From Ancylobacter novellus (GTDB lineage Bacteria; Pseudomonadota; Alphaproteobacteria; Rhizobiales; Xanthobacteraceae): a stretch of 63,606 nt of DNA. Made by a program: the position numbers and the translations under genes. The notes beneath the pieces are model-generated. The model saw nothing but the letters and a program-made list of their open reading frames with translations. It searched no databases and was not told where the DNA came from. Positions within the stretch are counted from its first letter, which is position 1. The number at the start of each line of letters is the position of its first letter. Shown piece by piece: positions 48,180-57,202 of the stretch. Location: assembly GCA_003241485.1 (NCBI GenBank), contig QFQD01000019.1:1-63606 (forward strand), in the 5' to 3' direction.

Positions 48180-48204
48180 GTGGGTCGAAAGACCGAGAAT
48201 AGAG

Positions 48205-48232
48205 AAGGGCGCGGCGCGAGCTGCGCCCTTTT
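48205..48232 (+). terminator. Rho-independent terminator of groESL
   Basis: Stem AAGGGCGC/GCGCCCTT with a 10-base loop, followed by TT and a broken T-run (TTCGCTTT). Lies after the duplicated groEL tail. Confidence 0.75.
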
Positions 48233-48305
48233 CGCTTTGGCTCCCGGACTTCTGATGTGCGCCCGCGCCCGATAGGGTTCACCCTGTCCACCGGGAGGAC
48301 CGCTA

Positions 48306-49187
48306 ATGGACCAGCGCATCATTGATCTCTATGACCGCTTCACCCATGGCCAGATCGGACGGCGAGAGTTCATGGACCGTCTCGCCACGCTCGCCGGCTC
48401 GCTCGCCGCGGCCCTCGCCCTCATGCCGCTGCTGACCAACGACTATGCCCGCGCGGCCCTTGTCGAGGAGAACGATCCCCGGCTGGAAGCCTCTACAGCG
48501 CGCTTCGAGGCCGGTGGCGACGAGGTGAGCGGCTATCTCGTCCGCGCACGGCGGGTGGACGCACGGCGCCCGGCGGTTCTGGTGATCCACGAAAATCGCG
48601 GTCTCAACCCGCATATCCGCGATGTCACGCGTCGCATGGCGCTGGCCGGCTACCTCGCCTTCGGTGTCGATCTGCTCTCGCCGGATGGCGGAACCCCCGC
48701 CGACGAGGACGAGGCGCGCGCGATGATTGCCGCACTCGACCAGCCGGCCAATCTGGCGCGTGCGGAGGCCGCGGTGCGTTTCCTGGCTTCCCATCCCGCC
48801 TCGACCGGAAATGTCGGAGCGGTCGGCTTCTGCTGGGGCGGCGGGCTGGTGAACCAGCTGGCGCAGGCGAGCCCGCGACTGAAGGCCGGCGTCGCCTATT
48901 ACGGCATGCAGCCCCCGCTCGATCGCGTGCCCGGCATCAGCGCCGCGCTGCTGCTGCACTATGCCGGGCTCGACAACCGCGTGAATGAGGGCATCGCCGC
49001 CTATGAGGACGCGCTGGCCAAGGCCGGCAAGGAATATACCGTCTACGTCTATGAAGGTGCCAATCACGCCTTCAACAATGACACCAATCCCGCGCGCTAC
49101 GATCCCAAGGCGGCGGAACTGGCCTGGACCCGCACCGCTGCCTTCCTCGCAAAGCACCTCGGCGCCCCGCCGCCGGTCGAGACCTGA
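48306..49187 (+). CDS. Dienelactone hydrolase-family protein
   Basis: Alpha/beta hydrolase of 293 residues. The nucleophile Cys is in VGFCWGGGLV, the acid Asp in YAGLDNRVN, and the His in GANHAFNND; the conserved HENRGL precedes them. This triad fits dienelactone hydrolases and related carboxymethylenebutenolidases. The N-terminus has GRREFMDRLATLAGSLAAALALM, a twin-arginine-like signal, so it is probably exported to the periplasm, as in related YghX-like enzymes. GGGAGGA precedes the start. The natural substrate is unknown. Confidence 0.9.
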   Translation: MDQRIIDLYDRFTHGQIGRREFMDRLATLAGSLAAALALMPLLTNDYARAALVEENDPRLEASTARFEAGGDEVSGYLVRARRVDARRPAVLVIHENRGLNPHIRDVTRRMALAGYLAFGVDLLSPDGGTPADEDEARAMIAALDQPANLARAEAAVRFLASHPASTGNVGAVGFCWGGGLVNQLAQASPRLKAGVAYYGMQPPLDRVPGISAALLLHYAGLDNRVNEGIAAYEDALAKAGKEYTVYVYEGANHAFNNDTNPARYDPKAAELAWTRTAAFLAKHLGAPPPVET

Positions 49188-49210
49188 GGGAACCCGGCAG
49201 GTGTTCGCCG

Positions 49211-49834
49211 TCAGATCGGCGGCAGATGGAGCCACGTGCTGGTGGCGCTGAGCACCAGGTCGACCGCCAGCGCCGCCAGGATCATGCCCATCACCCGGCT
49301 TATCACCGACGCGCCGCCCCGGCCGATGAGGCGCGAGAGCGAGCTTGCCGCCAGCATGATGGCGAGCGTCACCAGCAGCACCAGGACGAAGATGACGATG
49401 GTGAGCGAGAGGTCCGGCAAATTCTGCCGGGCATTGTCGGTCAGCACCACCGCCGCCAGCATCGCGCCGGGGCTGGCGATGGAGGGGATGGCCAGCGGAT
49501 AGATGGCGATCTCCACCGGATTGGTCTCCGCCGGTGCGTTGGCGTCGCCGTGGCTGGTGCCGTGGATCATGGTCAGCGCGAACAGGAACAGCACGATTCC
49601 GCCGGCGATCTGGAAAGATTCGATGGATACGTCCATCGCCCGCAGCAGCCAGTGGCCCGCCATGGCGAAGAACAGCATAACGCCGAAGGAGACCACTACC
49701 GACACCACCGCGGCCTTGCGCCGGTTCGCGGCGTCGAGCGTGGCGGTGACGGCAAGGAAAACCGGCAGCGTGCCGAGCGGATCGATGACCACCCAAAGGG
49801 TGACGAATTCCTGAATGCGTTCGGACAGGTTCAT
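49211..49834 (-). CDS. MarC-family inner-membrane protein
   Basis: Six-helix membrane protein of 207 residues of the MarC/YchE family. Landmarks are FVTLWVVIDPLGTLPVFLA at the N-terminus, PLAIPSIASPGAMLAAVVL in the middle and the C-terminal ISRVMGMILAALAVDL. The family was once linked to antibiotic resistance; that link is not supported and its substrate is unknown. It is convergent with the hydrolase and overlaps the upstream region of rnhB. Confidence 0.88.
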   Translation of the reverse strand: MNLSERIQEFVTLWVVIDPLGTLPVFLAVTATLDAANRRKAAVVSVVVSFGVMLFFAMAGHWLLRAMDVSIESFQIAGGIVLFLFALTMIHGTSHGDANAPAETNPVEIAIYPLAIPSIASPGAMLAAVVLTDNARQNLPDLSLTIVIFVLVLLVTLAIMLAASSLSRLIGRGGASVISRVMGMILAALAVDLVLSATSTWLHLPPI

Positions 49835-49976
49835 GCGTCACCGCATCCTTTTCGTCCGCACGGTTACGGCCGGACTTTCGACACCGCCGCCGAGGTTGCA
49901 TCATTGCACGCCGGTCTGCATCTTGCCGGCGCGCCGTGTGGGGCGGCGCCGCGAATCGTATAAGAGCCCTTCGATC

Positions 49977-50621
49977 ATGGCCGCTCAACGTCGAAAGCCG
50001 GATTTTGCACTGGAACGCGCGGCATGGCTGGCGGGCGAGGTGCCGGTGGCGGGCGTCGACGAGGTGGGACGTGGCCCCTGGGCCGGTCCGGTCGTGGCCT
50101 GCGCCGTGGTGCTGGATCCCGACCGGGTGCCCGAGGGACTGGACGATTCCAAGAAGTTGAGCCTTTCCCGGCGCGAGCAGCTCTACGACATCATCTGCGC
50201 TACGGCAGAGGTCTCGCTCGCCTTCGCCCCGCCCGCGCGCATTGACGGCCACAACATCCGGCAGGCCACCTTGTGGGCGCTGGCCCGCGCCGCCAGCGGC
50301 CTGCCGCGCGCGCCGAGGCTGCTGCTGGTCGATGGCAATGACCTGCCGCCCGTGCCCTGCGCGGCGCGCACCATCATCGGCGGCGACGCGCTGGTCGCTT
50401 CCATCGCGGCGGCCTCCATCGTGGCCAAGGTCACGCGCGACCGGCTGATGGCCTCGCTCGGCCTCGCCCATCCCGGCTATGGCTTCGAGCGCCACATGGG
50501 GTATGGCACGCCCGAGCACCAGACCGCGCTCGCCGGGCTCGGCGTGTGCCGCCACCACCGCCGCAGTTTCGCGCCGGTGCGCGCGCGGCTGGAGCAGGAA
50601 ATGCCGGCCGCGGCCGAGTAG
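49977..50621 (+). CDS. rnhB: Ribonuclease HII
   Basis: Cleaves RNA in RNA-DNA hybrids and single ribonucleotides in DNA. 214 residues. The acidic active site is in VAGVDEVGRGPWAGPV (Asp, Glu), the GRG loop is intact, and later LLVDGND and the C-terminal IAAASIVAKVTRDRLM region with the fourth acid are present. ATG 49977 (MAAQRRKPDF) is chosen; the open frame starts at 49815 inside the marC promoter region. Confidence 0.95.
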   Translation: MAAQRRKPDFALERAAWLAGEVPVAGVDEVGRGPWAGPVVACAVVLDPDRVPEGLDDSKKLSLSRREQLYDIICATAEVSLAFAPPARIDGHNIRQATLWALARAASGLPRAPRLLLVDGNDLPPVPCAARTIIGGDALVASIAAASIVAKVTRDRLMASLGLAHPGYGFERHMGYGTPEHQTALAGLGVCRHHRRSFAPVRARLEQEMPAAAE

Positions 50622-50648
50622 GCGACAAACAGCGGGTTCGCGCGGTTC

Positions 50649-51587
50649 TTACCGATGGCCGGCGCGGCCGCTGGACTGGAATGCGGCGGTTTCCTCCCGC
50701 AGCCGGTCGCGCAACCGGGGGCCGGCGTAGTCCAGGAAGGCGCGCAGCTTGCGCGGCAGCAATTGCTGGCCAGCATAGACGAGGCTGACCGGCCAGGCAG
50801 GCAGCTCGTGCTCCTCAAGAACCAGTTCGAGCAGGCCAGCCTGCCGCGCCTCGGTGATCTGGTAGGAAAGCACCCGCGTAAGGCCCAGCCCCGCAATGGC
50901 GCCGCTGATCGCCGCCTCCGCCGTTGTCACCGTCAGGCGCGAATGCACCGGCACGACCACGTCGCCGTCCGGCGAGGCGAAGCGCCAGGCCTCGGGCGAG
51001 GCCAGATTGTCGAACGTGACGCAGAGATGCTCACGCAACTCCTCCGGCTGCTGCGGCCTTCCATGGGCGGCGAGATAGGACGGGCTGGCACAGGTGACGC
51101 GGCGCACCGCTCCCATATTCGAGGCGATGAGGCTGCTGTCGCTGAGTTCGCCGATCCGCAGCGCCACGTCGACGTCCGATTCCAGAAGATCGAGCAGACG
51201 ATCGGCGAGGACGAGCTTCACGTCGATATCGGGGTAGTGGGCGAGGAAGCCGGCGATGATCGGCACCATGTGGAGGCGGCCGAACACCACGGGGGCGGTG
51301 ACGGTCAGCCGGCCCTTCGGGTCGGCGTGGACCCCCATGGCAGCGCGCTCGGCCTCATCGACCTGCTCCAGGATGCGCCGGCTGGCTTCGACATAAAGCC
51401 GACCGGCTTCGGTCAGGCTGAGATGCCGGCTCGACCGGTTGAGCATGCGCGTCTTCAGATGGGCTTCGAGTTCGGCGATCCGGCGGCTGACGGTCGCCAG
51501 CGGCACGTTCATCTGCTTGGCGGCGGCCGACAGCGTGCCGGCTTCGACGACCTTCAGCAGAACCGCCATCGCACTGAACTTATCCAC
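50649..51587 (-). CDS. LysR-family transcriptional regulator
   Basis: 312-residue regulator. The N-terminal winged helix-turn-helix (about residues 5-60) reads VVEAGTLSAAAKQMNVPLATVSRRIAELE, here in part, typical of LysR. The rest is a periplasmic-binding-protein-like effector domain. It is divergent from the PPOX-fold gene with a 209-base spacer, the usual arrangement in which LysR controls its neighbour. Effector unknown. Confidence 0.93.
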   Translation of the reverse strand: MDKFSAMAVLLKVVEAGTLSAAAKQMNVPLATVSRRIAELEAHLKTRMLNRSSRHLSLTEAGRLYVEASRRILEQVDEAERAAMGVHADPKGRLTVTAPVVFGRLHMVPIIAGFLAHYPDIDVKLVLADRLLDLLESDVDVALRIGELSDSSLIASNMGAVRRVTCASPSYLAAHGRPQQPEELREHLCVTFDNLASPEAWRFASPDGDVVVPVHSRLTVTTAEAAISGAIAGLGLTRVLSYQITEARQAGLLELVLEEHELPAWPVSLVYAGQQLLPRKLRAFLDYAGPRLRDRLREETAAFQSSGRAGHR

Positions 51588-51796
51588 CCGTCACCTTCCC
51601 ATAATCAGCAATCAATCTTCCCGGAATTGCCGAATTACCGAGGAATGTGGGATCGTATACGCTGCGCACCGTTGGATAAAAGAGCCGAAAACTCGGCATT
51701 CGCAGCTTAGGCTGTTCGCCTAAAGAATGGCGCCACTATTCGCCCTCATTGAGCGGGCGATCTCGCAACGTGAGCGGTGGGCGCCGGAGACAGTTC
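51588..51796. promoter_or_regulatory. Divergent promoter region LysR / PPOX-fold gene
   Basis: 209 bases without a gene, AT-richer near 51600-51670. LysR-type sites (T-N11-A) are expected, but several weak candidates exist and none is clearly best. Confidence 0.35.
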
Positions 51797-52411
51797 ATGA
51801 ATACGCCGTCCAGCGACATCGCCTTCACGCCGCAGGTCAAGGCCGTGCAGGAACAGCGCGGCTCGCGCGGTGCCTATGCCCGGATGGAGGCCCGTGGCGG
51901 CTTCCGCACCGGTGTCACGCCCGATCTCGTCGCCTTTCTCGCGGAGATAGACACGGCGTTCCTGGCCACCGCGACGGCGCAGGGGCAGCCTTATGCGCAG
52001 CACCGGGGCGGGCCGCCGGGTTTCATCCGGCCGCTCAGCGAGACGACCATCGGCTTCGCCGATTTCACCGGCAACCGCCAATATGTCACCACCGGCAATC
52101 TCGCGGAGAACGACAAGGCGTTCCTGTTCCTGATGGACTATGCCCACCGCCGGCGGGTGAAGCTGTGGGGCCGTGCCCGCGTGGAGGCGGATGCCGAGCT
52201 GATCGCCCGTCTCATGCCGGACGGCTATGCCGCCGAGGCCGAGCAGGCGATCGTGTTTGAGGTCGAGGCCTGGGACATTAATTGCCCCCAGCACATTCCC
52301 CGCAAGGTCGATGCCGCGATGGCGGCCGCGGCACTGGTGCGGATCGAGGCCGAGCGAGATCGCCTCGCCGAGGAAAACGCGGCGCTGCGGGCAAGGCTGG
52401 CGGGGGGCTGA
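51797..52411 (+). CDS. Pyridoxamine-5'-phosphate-oxidase-fold flavoprotein
   Basis: 204-residue FMN-binding-like protein. The core has IDTAFLATATAQGQPYAQHRGG and FADFTGNRQYVTTGNL, the split-barrel signature of PPOX-fold proteins. The C-terminus ends in a coiled coil (VRIEAERDRLAEENAALRARL). Start MNTPSSD at 51797 has GGAGA upstream; codons before it belong to the promoter region. It is probably regulated by the divergent LysR protein. The substrate is unknown, and a role in B6 synthesis is unlikely given the non-PdxH sequence. Confidence 0.85.
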   Translation: MNTPSSDIAFTPQVKAVQEQRGSRGAYARMEARGGFRTGVTPDLVAFLAEIDTAFLATATAQGQPYAQHRGGPPGFIRPLSETTIGFADFTGNRQYVTTGNLAENDKAFLFLMDYAHRRRVKLWGRARVEADAELIARLMPDGYAAEAEQAIVFEVEAWDINCPQHIPRKVDAAMAAAALVRIEAERDRLAEENAALRARLAGG

Positions 52412-52578
52412 GTTCGACGCGGCGCCGAGCCAATTGCACGACGACCCGCCGCTCCCCGTTCCAACAGACAAAAGGTGCAGTCGGCGGCGCTTGACCGCCA
52501 CGCGGCCTGCATGGTGCGCTGGCCCGCACGGTTGCCTGCGTCTTGGCTTCCGGCCCTCGGTTCCCGGAACGCGTCTCC

Positions 52579-53580
52579 ATGACCAACGCGCTGCAAGCCC
52601 GTTTGCCCATCGTGCCGGCTTCCTTCTTCGGCCTGGTTCTCGGCCTTGTCGGGCTGGGAAATAGCTGGCGGGCGGCGCATGCGGTCTGGGGGCTGCCCTC
52701 CGCAGTGGGCGAGGGGCTGATGCTGGCGGGAGGAATCGTGTGGGCGATCCTGGTCGTCCTTTTCGCCGCCAAGTGGCTTTTGGCGCGCGATCTCGCCCAG
52801 GATGAAGCCGCTCATCCCGTGCAGTGCTGCTTCATCGGCCTTGCCGGCGTGGCGACCATGCTGGTGGCGATGGCGCTGGAGCCCTATGCGCGTGTCGTGG
52901 CTCTTGCCGTGTTTGCGGCTGGAGCGACGTTCACGCTCGCCTTCGCCGTGTGGCGCACCGGCGATCTCTGGCAGGGAGGCGGGCGCGATCCCGCGCACAC
53001 CACGCCGGTGCTGTACCTGCCGACGGTGGCCGGCTCCTTCGTCACCGCCACGGCCTGCGGTGCGCTCGGTTTCGCCGAATGGGGGCGCTTTGCCTTCGGC
53101 GCCGGGCTGCTGTCCTGGCTCGCCATCGAATCCGTGCTGGTGCACCGCATTCTCACGGCGCCGCAGATGCCGCCGGCACTGAGGCCGACGCTCGGCATCC
53201 AGCTCGCGCCGCCGACCGTCGGCGCGGTGGCCTATCTCAGCGTGACCTCGGGCCCGCCGGACCTCGTCGCCTATGCGCTGGTGGGCTATGGCCTTTTGCA
53301 GATCCTCTTGATGGCGCGGCTCGCCCGCTGGATCTTCGCCGATGGCGTGAAGGCCTCCGCCTGGAGCTTCACCTTCGGCCTTACCGCGTTCACAACCGCC
53401 CTTGTGAAGATGGCGGGGCGCGGTGACACCGGGCCGGCGCTGGTGCTCGCGCCTGCCGCCCTGGCGATAGTCTCCGCCCTGATGGCGGCGCTTATCCTCT
53501 GGACGATCCGTCTGTTTATCGCCGGCCGGCTGCTTCCCGCTGTGCCCGCACCCCCGGCCGCGCTGGCCAAGGGCTCCTGA
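52579..53580 (+). CDS. TDT/TehA-family transporter (SLAC1-like)
   Basis: Inner-membrane protein of 333 residues with about ten helices, of the tellurite-resistance/dicarboxylate transporter family. Landmarks: FFGLVLGLVGLGNSWRAA in helix 1, YLPTVAGSFVTATACGALG and the pore-region LTAFTTALVKMAG. TehA relatives are anion channels. Start ATG 52579 (MTNALQAR) is used. A two-way hairpin follows. The natural substrate is unknown; tellurite is not implied. Confidence 0.85.
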   Translation: MTNALQARLPIVPASFFGLVLGLVGLGNSWRAAHAVWGLPSAVGEGLMLAGGIVWAILVVLFAAKWLLARDLAQDEAAHPVQCCFIGLAGVATMLVAMALEPYARVVALAVFAAGATFTLAFAVWRTGDLWQGGGRDPAHTTPVLYLPTVAGSFVTATACGALGFAEWGRFAFGAGLLSWLAIESVLVHRILTAPQMPPALRPTLGIQLAPPTVGAVAYLSVTSGPPDLVAYALVGYGLLQILLMARLARWIFADGVKASAWSFTFGLTAFTTALVKMAGRGDTGPALVLAPAALAIVSALMAALILWTIRLFIAGRLLPAVPAPPAALAKGS

Positions 53581-53583
53581 CGG

Positions 53584-53615
53584 GGTTCACCGGTTCGCGC
53601 GGGAACCGGAGAACC
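53584..53615. terminator. Bidirectional terminator between the TDT gene and cydB
   Basis: Inverted repeat GGTTC-A-CCGGTTC with GAACCGG-A-GAACC and a 6-base loop; a single A/A mismatch. It sits directly between the two convergent stops and likely serves both. Confidence 0.7.
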
Positions 53616-53621
53616 TTATGC

Positions 53622-54644
53622 TCAGTGGTAGCCCTCGCCCTCGCGCACCTTGCCGCGGAACAGCCAGTACACAAAGGCGATGTAGCCGAGGATGACCGGC
53701 AGCATGAACACCGTGCCGATGAGCATGAATACCTGGCTCGCCGGCGGCGCCGCGGTCTCCCACACGGTGAGCGCGGGCGGGATGAGATAGGGGAAGATCG
53801 AGATGCCGATTCCGACATAGCCGAGCAGGAACAGGCCGATCACCCCGAAGAAGGGCAGGTTCTCGTGCCCTCTCTCAAGCCAGCGCCAGACGAAGAACGC
53901 CAGCAGCAGTGTCACCAGCGGCACGGGGGCGAGATAGAACAGGTTCGGCGTGGTGAACCAGCGCTCGGCAATGCGCGGAATGGCAATGGGCGTCCACAGG
54001 CTGACGATGCCCATGAAAATGAGCGTGGCGGGCAGCAGCACCTTGGCTTGCGCGCGTGCCCGCACGGCGATGTTGCCCTCGGTTTTCATCACCAGCCAGA
54101 CGCTGCCGATCAGCGCATAGCCGGCGATCACGCCCAGCCCGCACAGCGCGGCGAAAGGGGTCGCCCAGTCGAGCGGCCCGCCGGCGAAGGCGTTGTTCTC
54201 GACCTTCATGCCCTGCACGAAGCCGCCCAGCAGCACGCCCTGGAAGAACGCCGCCAGGGTCGAGCCGCCGGCGAAGGCGATGTTCCACAGGAAGCGGCTG
54301 GTGTCGGCGACGTGGCGGAATTCAAAGGCGACGCCGCGGAACACGAGCGACAGCAGCATGAAGATGACCGGCAGATAGAGTGCCGGCATGACGATGGAAT
54401 AAGCGAGGGGGAAGGCGACCAGCAGGCCGCCGCCGCCCAGGATGAGCCATGTCTCGTTGCCGTCCCAGAACGGGGCGACCGAACTCATCATCAGGTCCCT
54501 TTCCCGCTCGCTGCGGGCGAACGGGAACAGGATGCCGATGCCGAGGTCGAAGCCGTCAAGGATCACGTACATGGCGATCGCGACCGCCAGCAGCAGCGAC
54601 CAGATGACGGGCAGGTACCAGACCATGCCGAGGCTGACATCCAT
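53622..54644 (-). CDS. cydB: Cytochrome bd ubiquinol oxidase subunit II (CydB/CioB)
   Basis: Eight-to-nine helix subunit of the bd-type oxidase, 340 residues. The N-terminal DGFDLGIGILFPF and FWDGNETWLILGGGGLLVAFP blocks are characteristic. No cydX-size gene follows; the bidirectional hairpin starts seven bases after the stop. It begins three bases after cydA ends, so the pair is co-translated. Confidence 0.95.
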   Translation of the reverse strand: MDVSLGMVWYLPVIWSLLLAVAIAMYVILDGFDLGIGILFPFARSERERDLMMSSVAPFWDGNETWLILGGGGLLVAFPLAYSIVMPALYLPVIFMLLSLVFRGVAFEFRHVADTSRFLWNIAFAGGSTLAAFFQGVLLGGFVQGMKVENNAFAGGPLDWATPFAALCGLGVIAGYALIGSVWLVMKTEGNIAVRARAQAKVLLPATLIFMGIVSLWTPIAIPRIAERWFTTPNLFYLAPVPLVTLLLAFFVWRWLERGHENLPFFGVIGLFLLGYVGIGISIFPYLIPPALTVWETAAPPASQVFMLIGTVFMLPVILGYIAFVYWLFRGKVREGEGYH

Positions 54645-54647
54645 GGC

Positions 54648-56060
54648 TCAATCCCCCGATGCGTTGATGGCGGCGCGGGTCGCCTCGTGGGCGGAGGCGA
54701 GCGGACGGCTGGGCACGCCCTCGTCAGGCGGCTCGACGGCCGGACCCTGTGGTCCCGTCGCGATCAGGCGGTTGATGTAGTAGATGCCGCCGGAGAACAC
54801 GATGCCGTAGACCAGCACGAACAGCGCCAGCGACACCGCCATCGCCCAGCCGGCGACCGGCGAGAGGGCGTCGTCGGTGCGCAGGATGTTGTAGACCACC
54901 CAGGGCTGGCGGCCGACCTCGGTGACGAACCAACCCGAGATGATGGTGATGAAGCCGATTGGCCAGATGTGCTGGAGCGGGCGCACATACCAGTCGCTCT
55001 CGAACAGGCGGCGGCGCCACAGCAGCCACACGCCGAGCCAGCCGACCAGGATCATCAACAGCCCCATGCCGACCATGATGCGGAAGGCAAAGAACGGAAT
55101 GGCCACTGGCGGACGGTCCTGCGGAGCGAACTCCTTCAGGCCCTTGATCTCGCCATCGAGGCTATGGGTGAGAATGAGGCTGCCGAGATAGGGAACGGCG
55201 ATCTGGTAGTCGTTGCTCTCGGTCTTTTCGTTCGGCCAGGCGAACAGCACCAGCGGCACGCTCTTCTCGCCCGGCACGTTCTGCCAGTGCGCCTCGATGG
55301 CGGCGACCTTCTCGGGCTGGTACTTCAGCGTGTTGAGGCCGTGCGCGTCGCCGATGAAGGCCTGCACCGGCGCGAGGATGGCGATGAGCCCGAGCGCCAT
55401 GCGCATCATGGTGCGCGAATCCTCGGGATAGCGGCCGGTGTAGACGTAGCGGGCACCCACCGCCAGCACGACGAAGGCGGTCGTCAGGTAGCAGGCCGTT
55501 ACCATATGGGCGAGGCGATAGGGGAAGCTCGGGTTGAAGATGACGGCGAGCCAGTCCACGGGATGAGCGACGCCGTCGATGATCTCGTGGCCGGCAGGCG
55601 TCTGCATCCAGCTATTGGCGGAGAGGATCCAGAAGGCGGAGAGCGTGGTGCCCGCGGCCACCATCACGCAGGAAAAGACGTGCAGGCCGCGCGGAACCCG
55701 GTTCCAGCCGAACAGCATGATGCCGAGGAAGGTCGCCTCCAGGAAGAAGGCGGTGAGCACCTCATAGCCGATGAGCGGACCGACCACATTGCCGGCGACA
55801 CGGGCGAAATGGCTCCAGTTCGTGCCGAACTGGTAGGACAGGACGATGCCCGAGACCACGCCCATGGCGAAGGAGACGGCGAAGATCTTGGTGAAGAACC
55901 GTGCGATGCGGTGATAGCGCTCGGCGCCCGTCGTGATCCACAGCACTTCCAGTGTCGCGATATAGGCCGCGAGACCGATCGTGAAGCTGGGAAAGATGAC
56001 GTGGAAGGAGACGGTGAAGGCGAACTGAACGCGCGCCAGAATGACGGGATCGAATTCCAT
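54648..56060 (-). CDS. cydA: Cytochrome bd ubiquinol oxidase subunit I (CydA/CioA)
   Basis: Heme-bearing catalytic subunit, 470 residues, of the short-Q-loop class that includes cyanide-insensitive CioA. N-terminal RVQFAFTVSFHVIFPSFTIG includes the heme b595/d ligand His. SYQFGTNWSHF, FNPSFPYRLAHM and PFFAFRIMVG (heme b558 Met) are in place. The short Q-loop follows GDAHG. ATG 56060 has GGGGAG upstream. This gives the cell an oxygen reductase that works at low oxygen besides the aa3 oxidase. CydDC is not in the window. Confidence 0.95.
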   Translation of the reverse strand: MEFDPVILARVQFAFTVSFHVIFPSFTIGLAAYIATLEVLWITTGAERYHRIARFFTKIFAVSFAMGVVSGIVLSYQFGTNWSHFARVAGNVVGPLIGYEVLTAFFLEATFLGIMLFGWNRVPRGLHVFSCVMVAAGTTLSAFWILSANSWMQTPAGHEIIDGVAHPVDWLAVIFNPSFPYRLAHMVTACYLTTAFVVLAVGARYVYTGRYPEDSRTMMRMALGLIAILAPVQAFIGDAHGLNTLKYQPEKVAAIEAHWQNVPGEKSVPLVLFAWPNEKTESNDYQIAVPYLGSLILTHSLDGEIKGLKEFAPQDRPPVAIPFFAFRIMVGMGLLMILVGWLGVWLLWRRRLFESDWYVRPLQHIWPIGFITIISGWFVTEVGRQPWVVYNILRTDDALSPVAGWAMAVSLALFVLVYGIVFSGGIYYINRLIATGPQGPAVEPPDEGVPSRPLASAHEATRAAINASGD

Positions 56061-56133
56061 CAGGCTCCCCTATGCCATCACCTCTGACGGAAGGTGATGT
56101 GCACCACACTAGGCCCGTGAACCTCTGGATGGA

Positions 56134-56147
56134 ATGACTCAAATCAG
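56134..56147 (-). promoter_or_regulatory. Weak FNR-like element upstream of cydA
   Basis: ATGACTCAAATCAG matches TTGAT-N4-ATCAA at 7 of 10 positions. It is centred about 80 bases upstream of the cydA start. Much weaker than the site before ctaC. Confidence 0.3.
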
Positions 56148-56174
56148 TAAGTGTCGAAAGTGTCGCTTCCGACC

Positions 56175-57089
56175 TTAGTCGACCTTCGCGGCGTTGAGCC
56201 GGCTCTCAATGGCCAGCATGTCGCGCCACGCCATGCGTTTGCCCAGCGGCGTGCGCAGCAGATAGGCGGGATGGAAGGTCGCCAGCGCGGGGATCGTCCG
56301 CGTGCCGGTGTCGTACTCCATCCAACGCCCGCGGGCCTTGGTGATGCCGTCCTTGATGCCGAGGAGGGTCTGCGCCGAGGGGCCGCCGAGACAGACGAGA
56401 ATATCGGGGTTCGCAAGCTCGATCTGGCGCCGGATGAAGGGCAGGCAGATGGCCGTCTCCTGCGGCGTCGGCGTGCGGTTGCCCGGCGGGCGCCAGGGCA
56501 CGACATTGGCGATGTAGGCCGTGCTGCGGTCGATGCCGATGGCGGCCAGCATGCGGTCGAGCAGCTTGCCGGAACGCCCGACGAAGGGCTTGCCTTCGAT
56601 GTCCTCGTCGCGGCCGGGGGCCTCGCCGACCAGCATCAGCCGGGCTTCTGGATTGCCGTCGGCGAAGACCAGCCGGGTGGCGGTGTGCTTCAGCGGGCAG
56701 CCCTCGAAACGCTCCAGCAATTCCCGCAGCGCCTCCAGCGTCGGGGCGCTCGCGGCGGCCTCGCGCGCCTCCACCGTCGCGATGTCGGGAGGGGGAGGGG
56801 CCGCATTGGGTGAAACGGTAGCGGGTGCCGGACCGCGCGCCGAGGATGCGGCGGGGGATGTGGCAGGTGACGTCGAAGGGCGGACGGAGGGCGCACGCGA
56901 AGCCGCCGCCGGAACGGTGCCGGGCGTCGCCGCTCCCGTGCCGGCACGGGCCCGCAGCACGGCGCGCTCATTGGCGCTTTCCTCGAAACGGTCGACCGGC
57001 GCCTCGCCAAGCGCGACGTCGACCCCCGCCTCCAGATGGAAGGCGAGGAGTTCAGCCAATACGTCGCTGTCGCTAAGTGTCGGTAGCAT
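56175..57089 (-). CDS. Uracil-DNA glycosylase, family 4/5-like
   Basis: Base-excision enzyme of 304 residues. A Pro/Ala/Ser-rich region (about 50-105) precedes the catalytic domain. Motifs: MLVGEAPGRDEDIEGKPFVGRSG (motif 1, part shown), YIANVVPWRPPGNRTPTPQE and FHPAYLLRTP (motif 2). A single cysteine of the usual Fe-S site is seen in FEGCPLKHT, so the cluster may be incomplete as judged by eye; other cysteines lie further along. Start ATG 57089 has GAAGGG upstream. It is divergent from etfQO. Confidence 0.9.
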   Translation of the reverse strand: MLPTLSDSDVLAELLAFHLEAGVDVALGEAPVDRFEESANERAVLRARAGTGAATPGTVPAAASRAPSVRPSTSPATSPAASSARGPAPATVSPNAAPPPPDIATVEAREAAASAPTLEALRELLERFEGCPLKHTATRLVFADGNPEARLMLVGEAPGRDEDIEGKPFVGRSGKLLDRMLAAIGIDRSTAYIANVVPWRPPGNRTPTPQETAICLPFIRRQIELANPDILVCLGGPSAQTLLGIKDGITKARGRWMEYDTGTRTIPALATFHPAYLLRTPLGKRMAWRDMLAIESRLNAAKVD

Positions 57090-57202
57090 AAGGCCCTTCT
57101 ACGTGTCGTCCGCGGCATGATATCCGTCGCGCGGATGATTGTCAGGCCGCGTCAAGCGTGGAAGAAGTCCAATCAGCAGATGCGTCGCTGGGGAGGAGCA
57201 GG

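Noticed and set aside
48303..50558. 751-codon minus-strand frame covering the hydrolase, marC and rnhB
   Set aside because: It is antisense or out of frame to three recognisable genes and has no motif.
53625..56087. 820-codon plus-strand frame opposite cydAB
   Set aside because: Mirror of two known genes; extremely Glu/Asp/His-rich, no domain.
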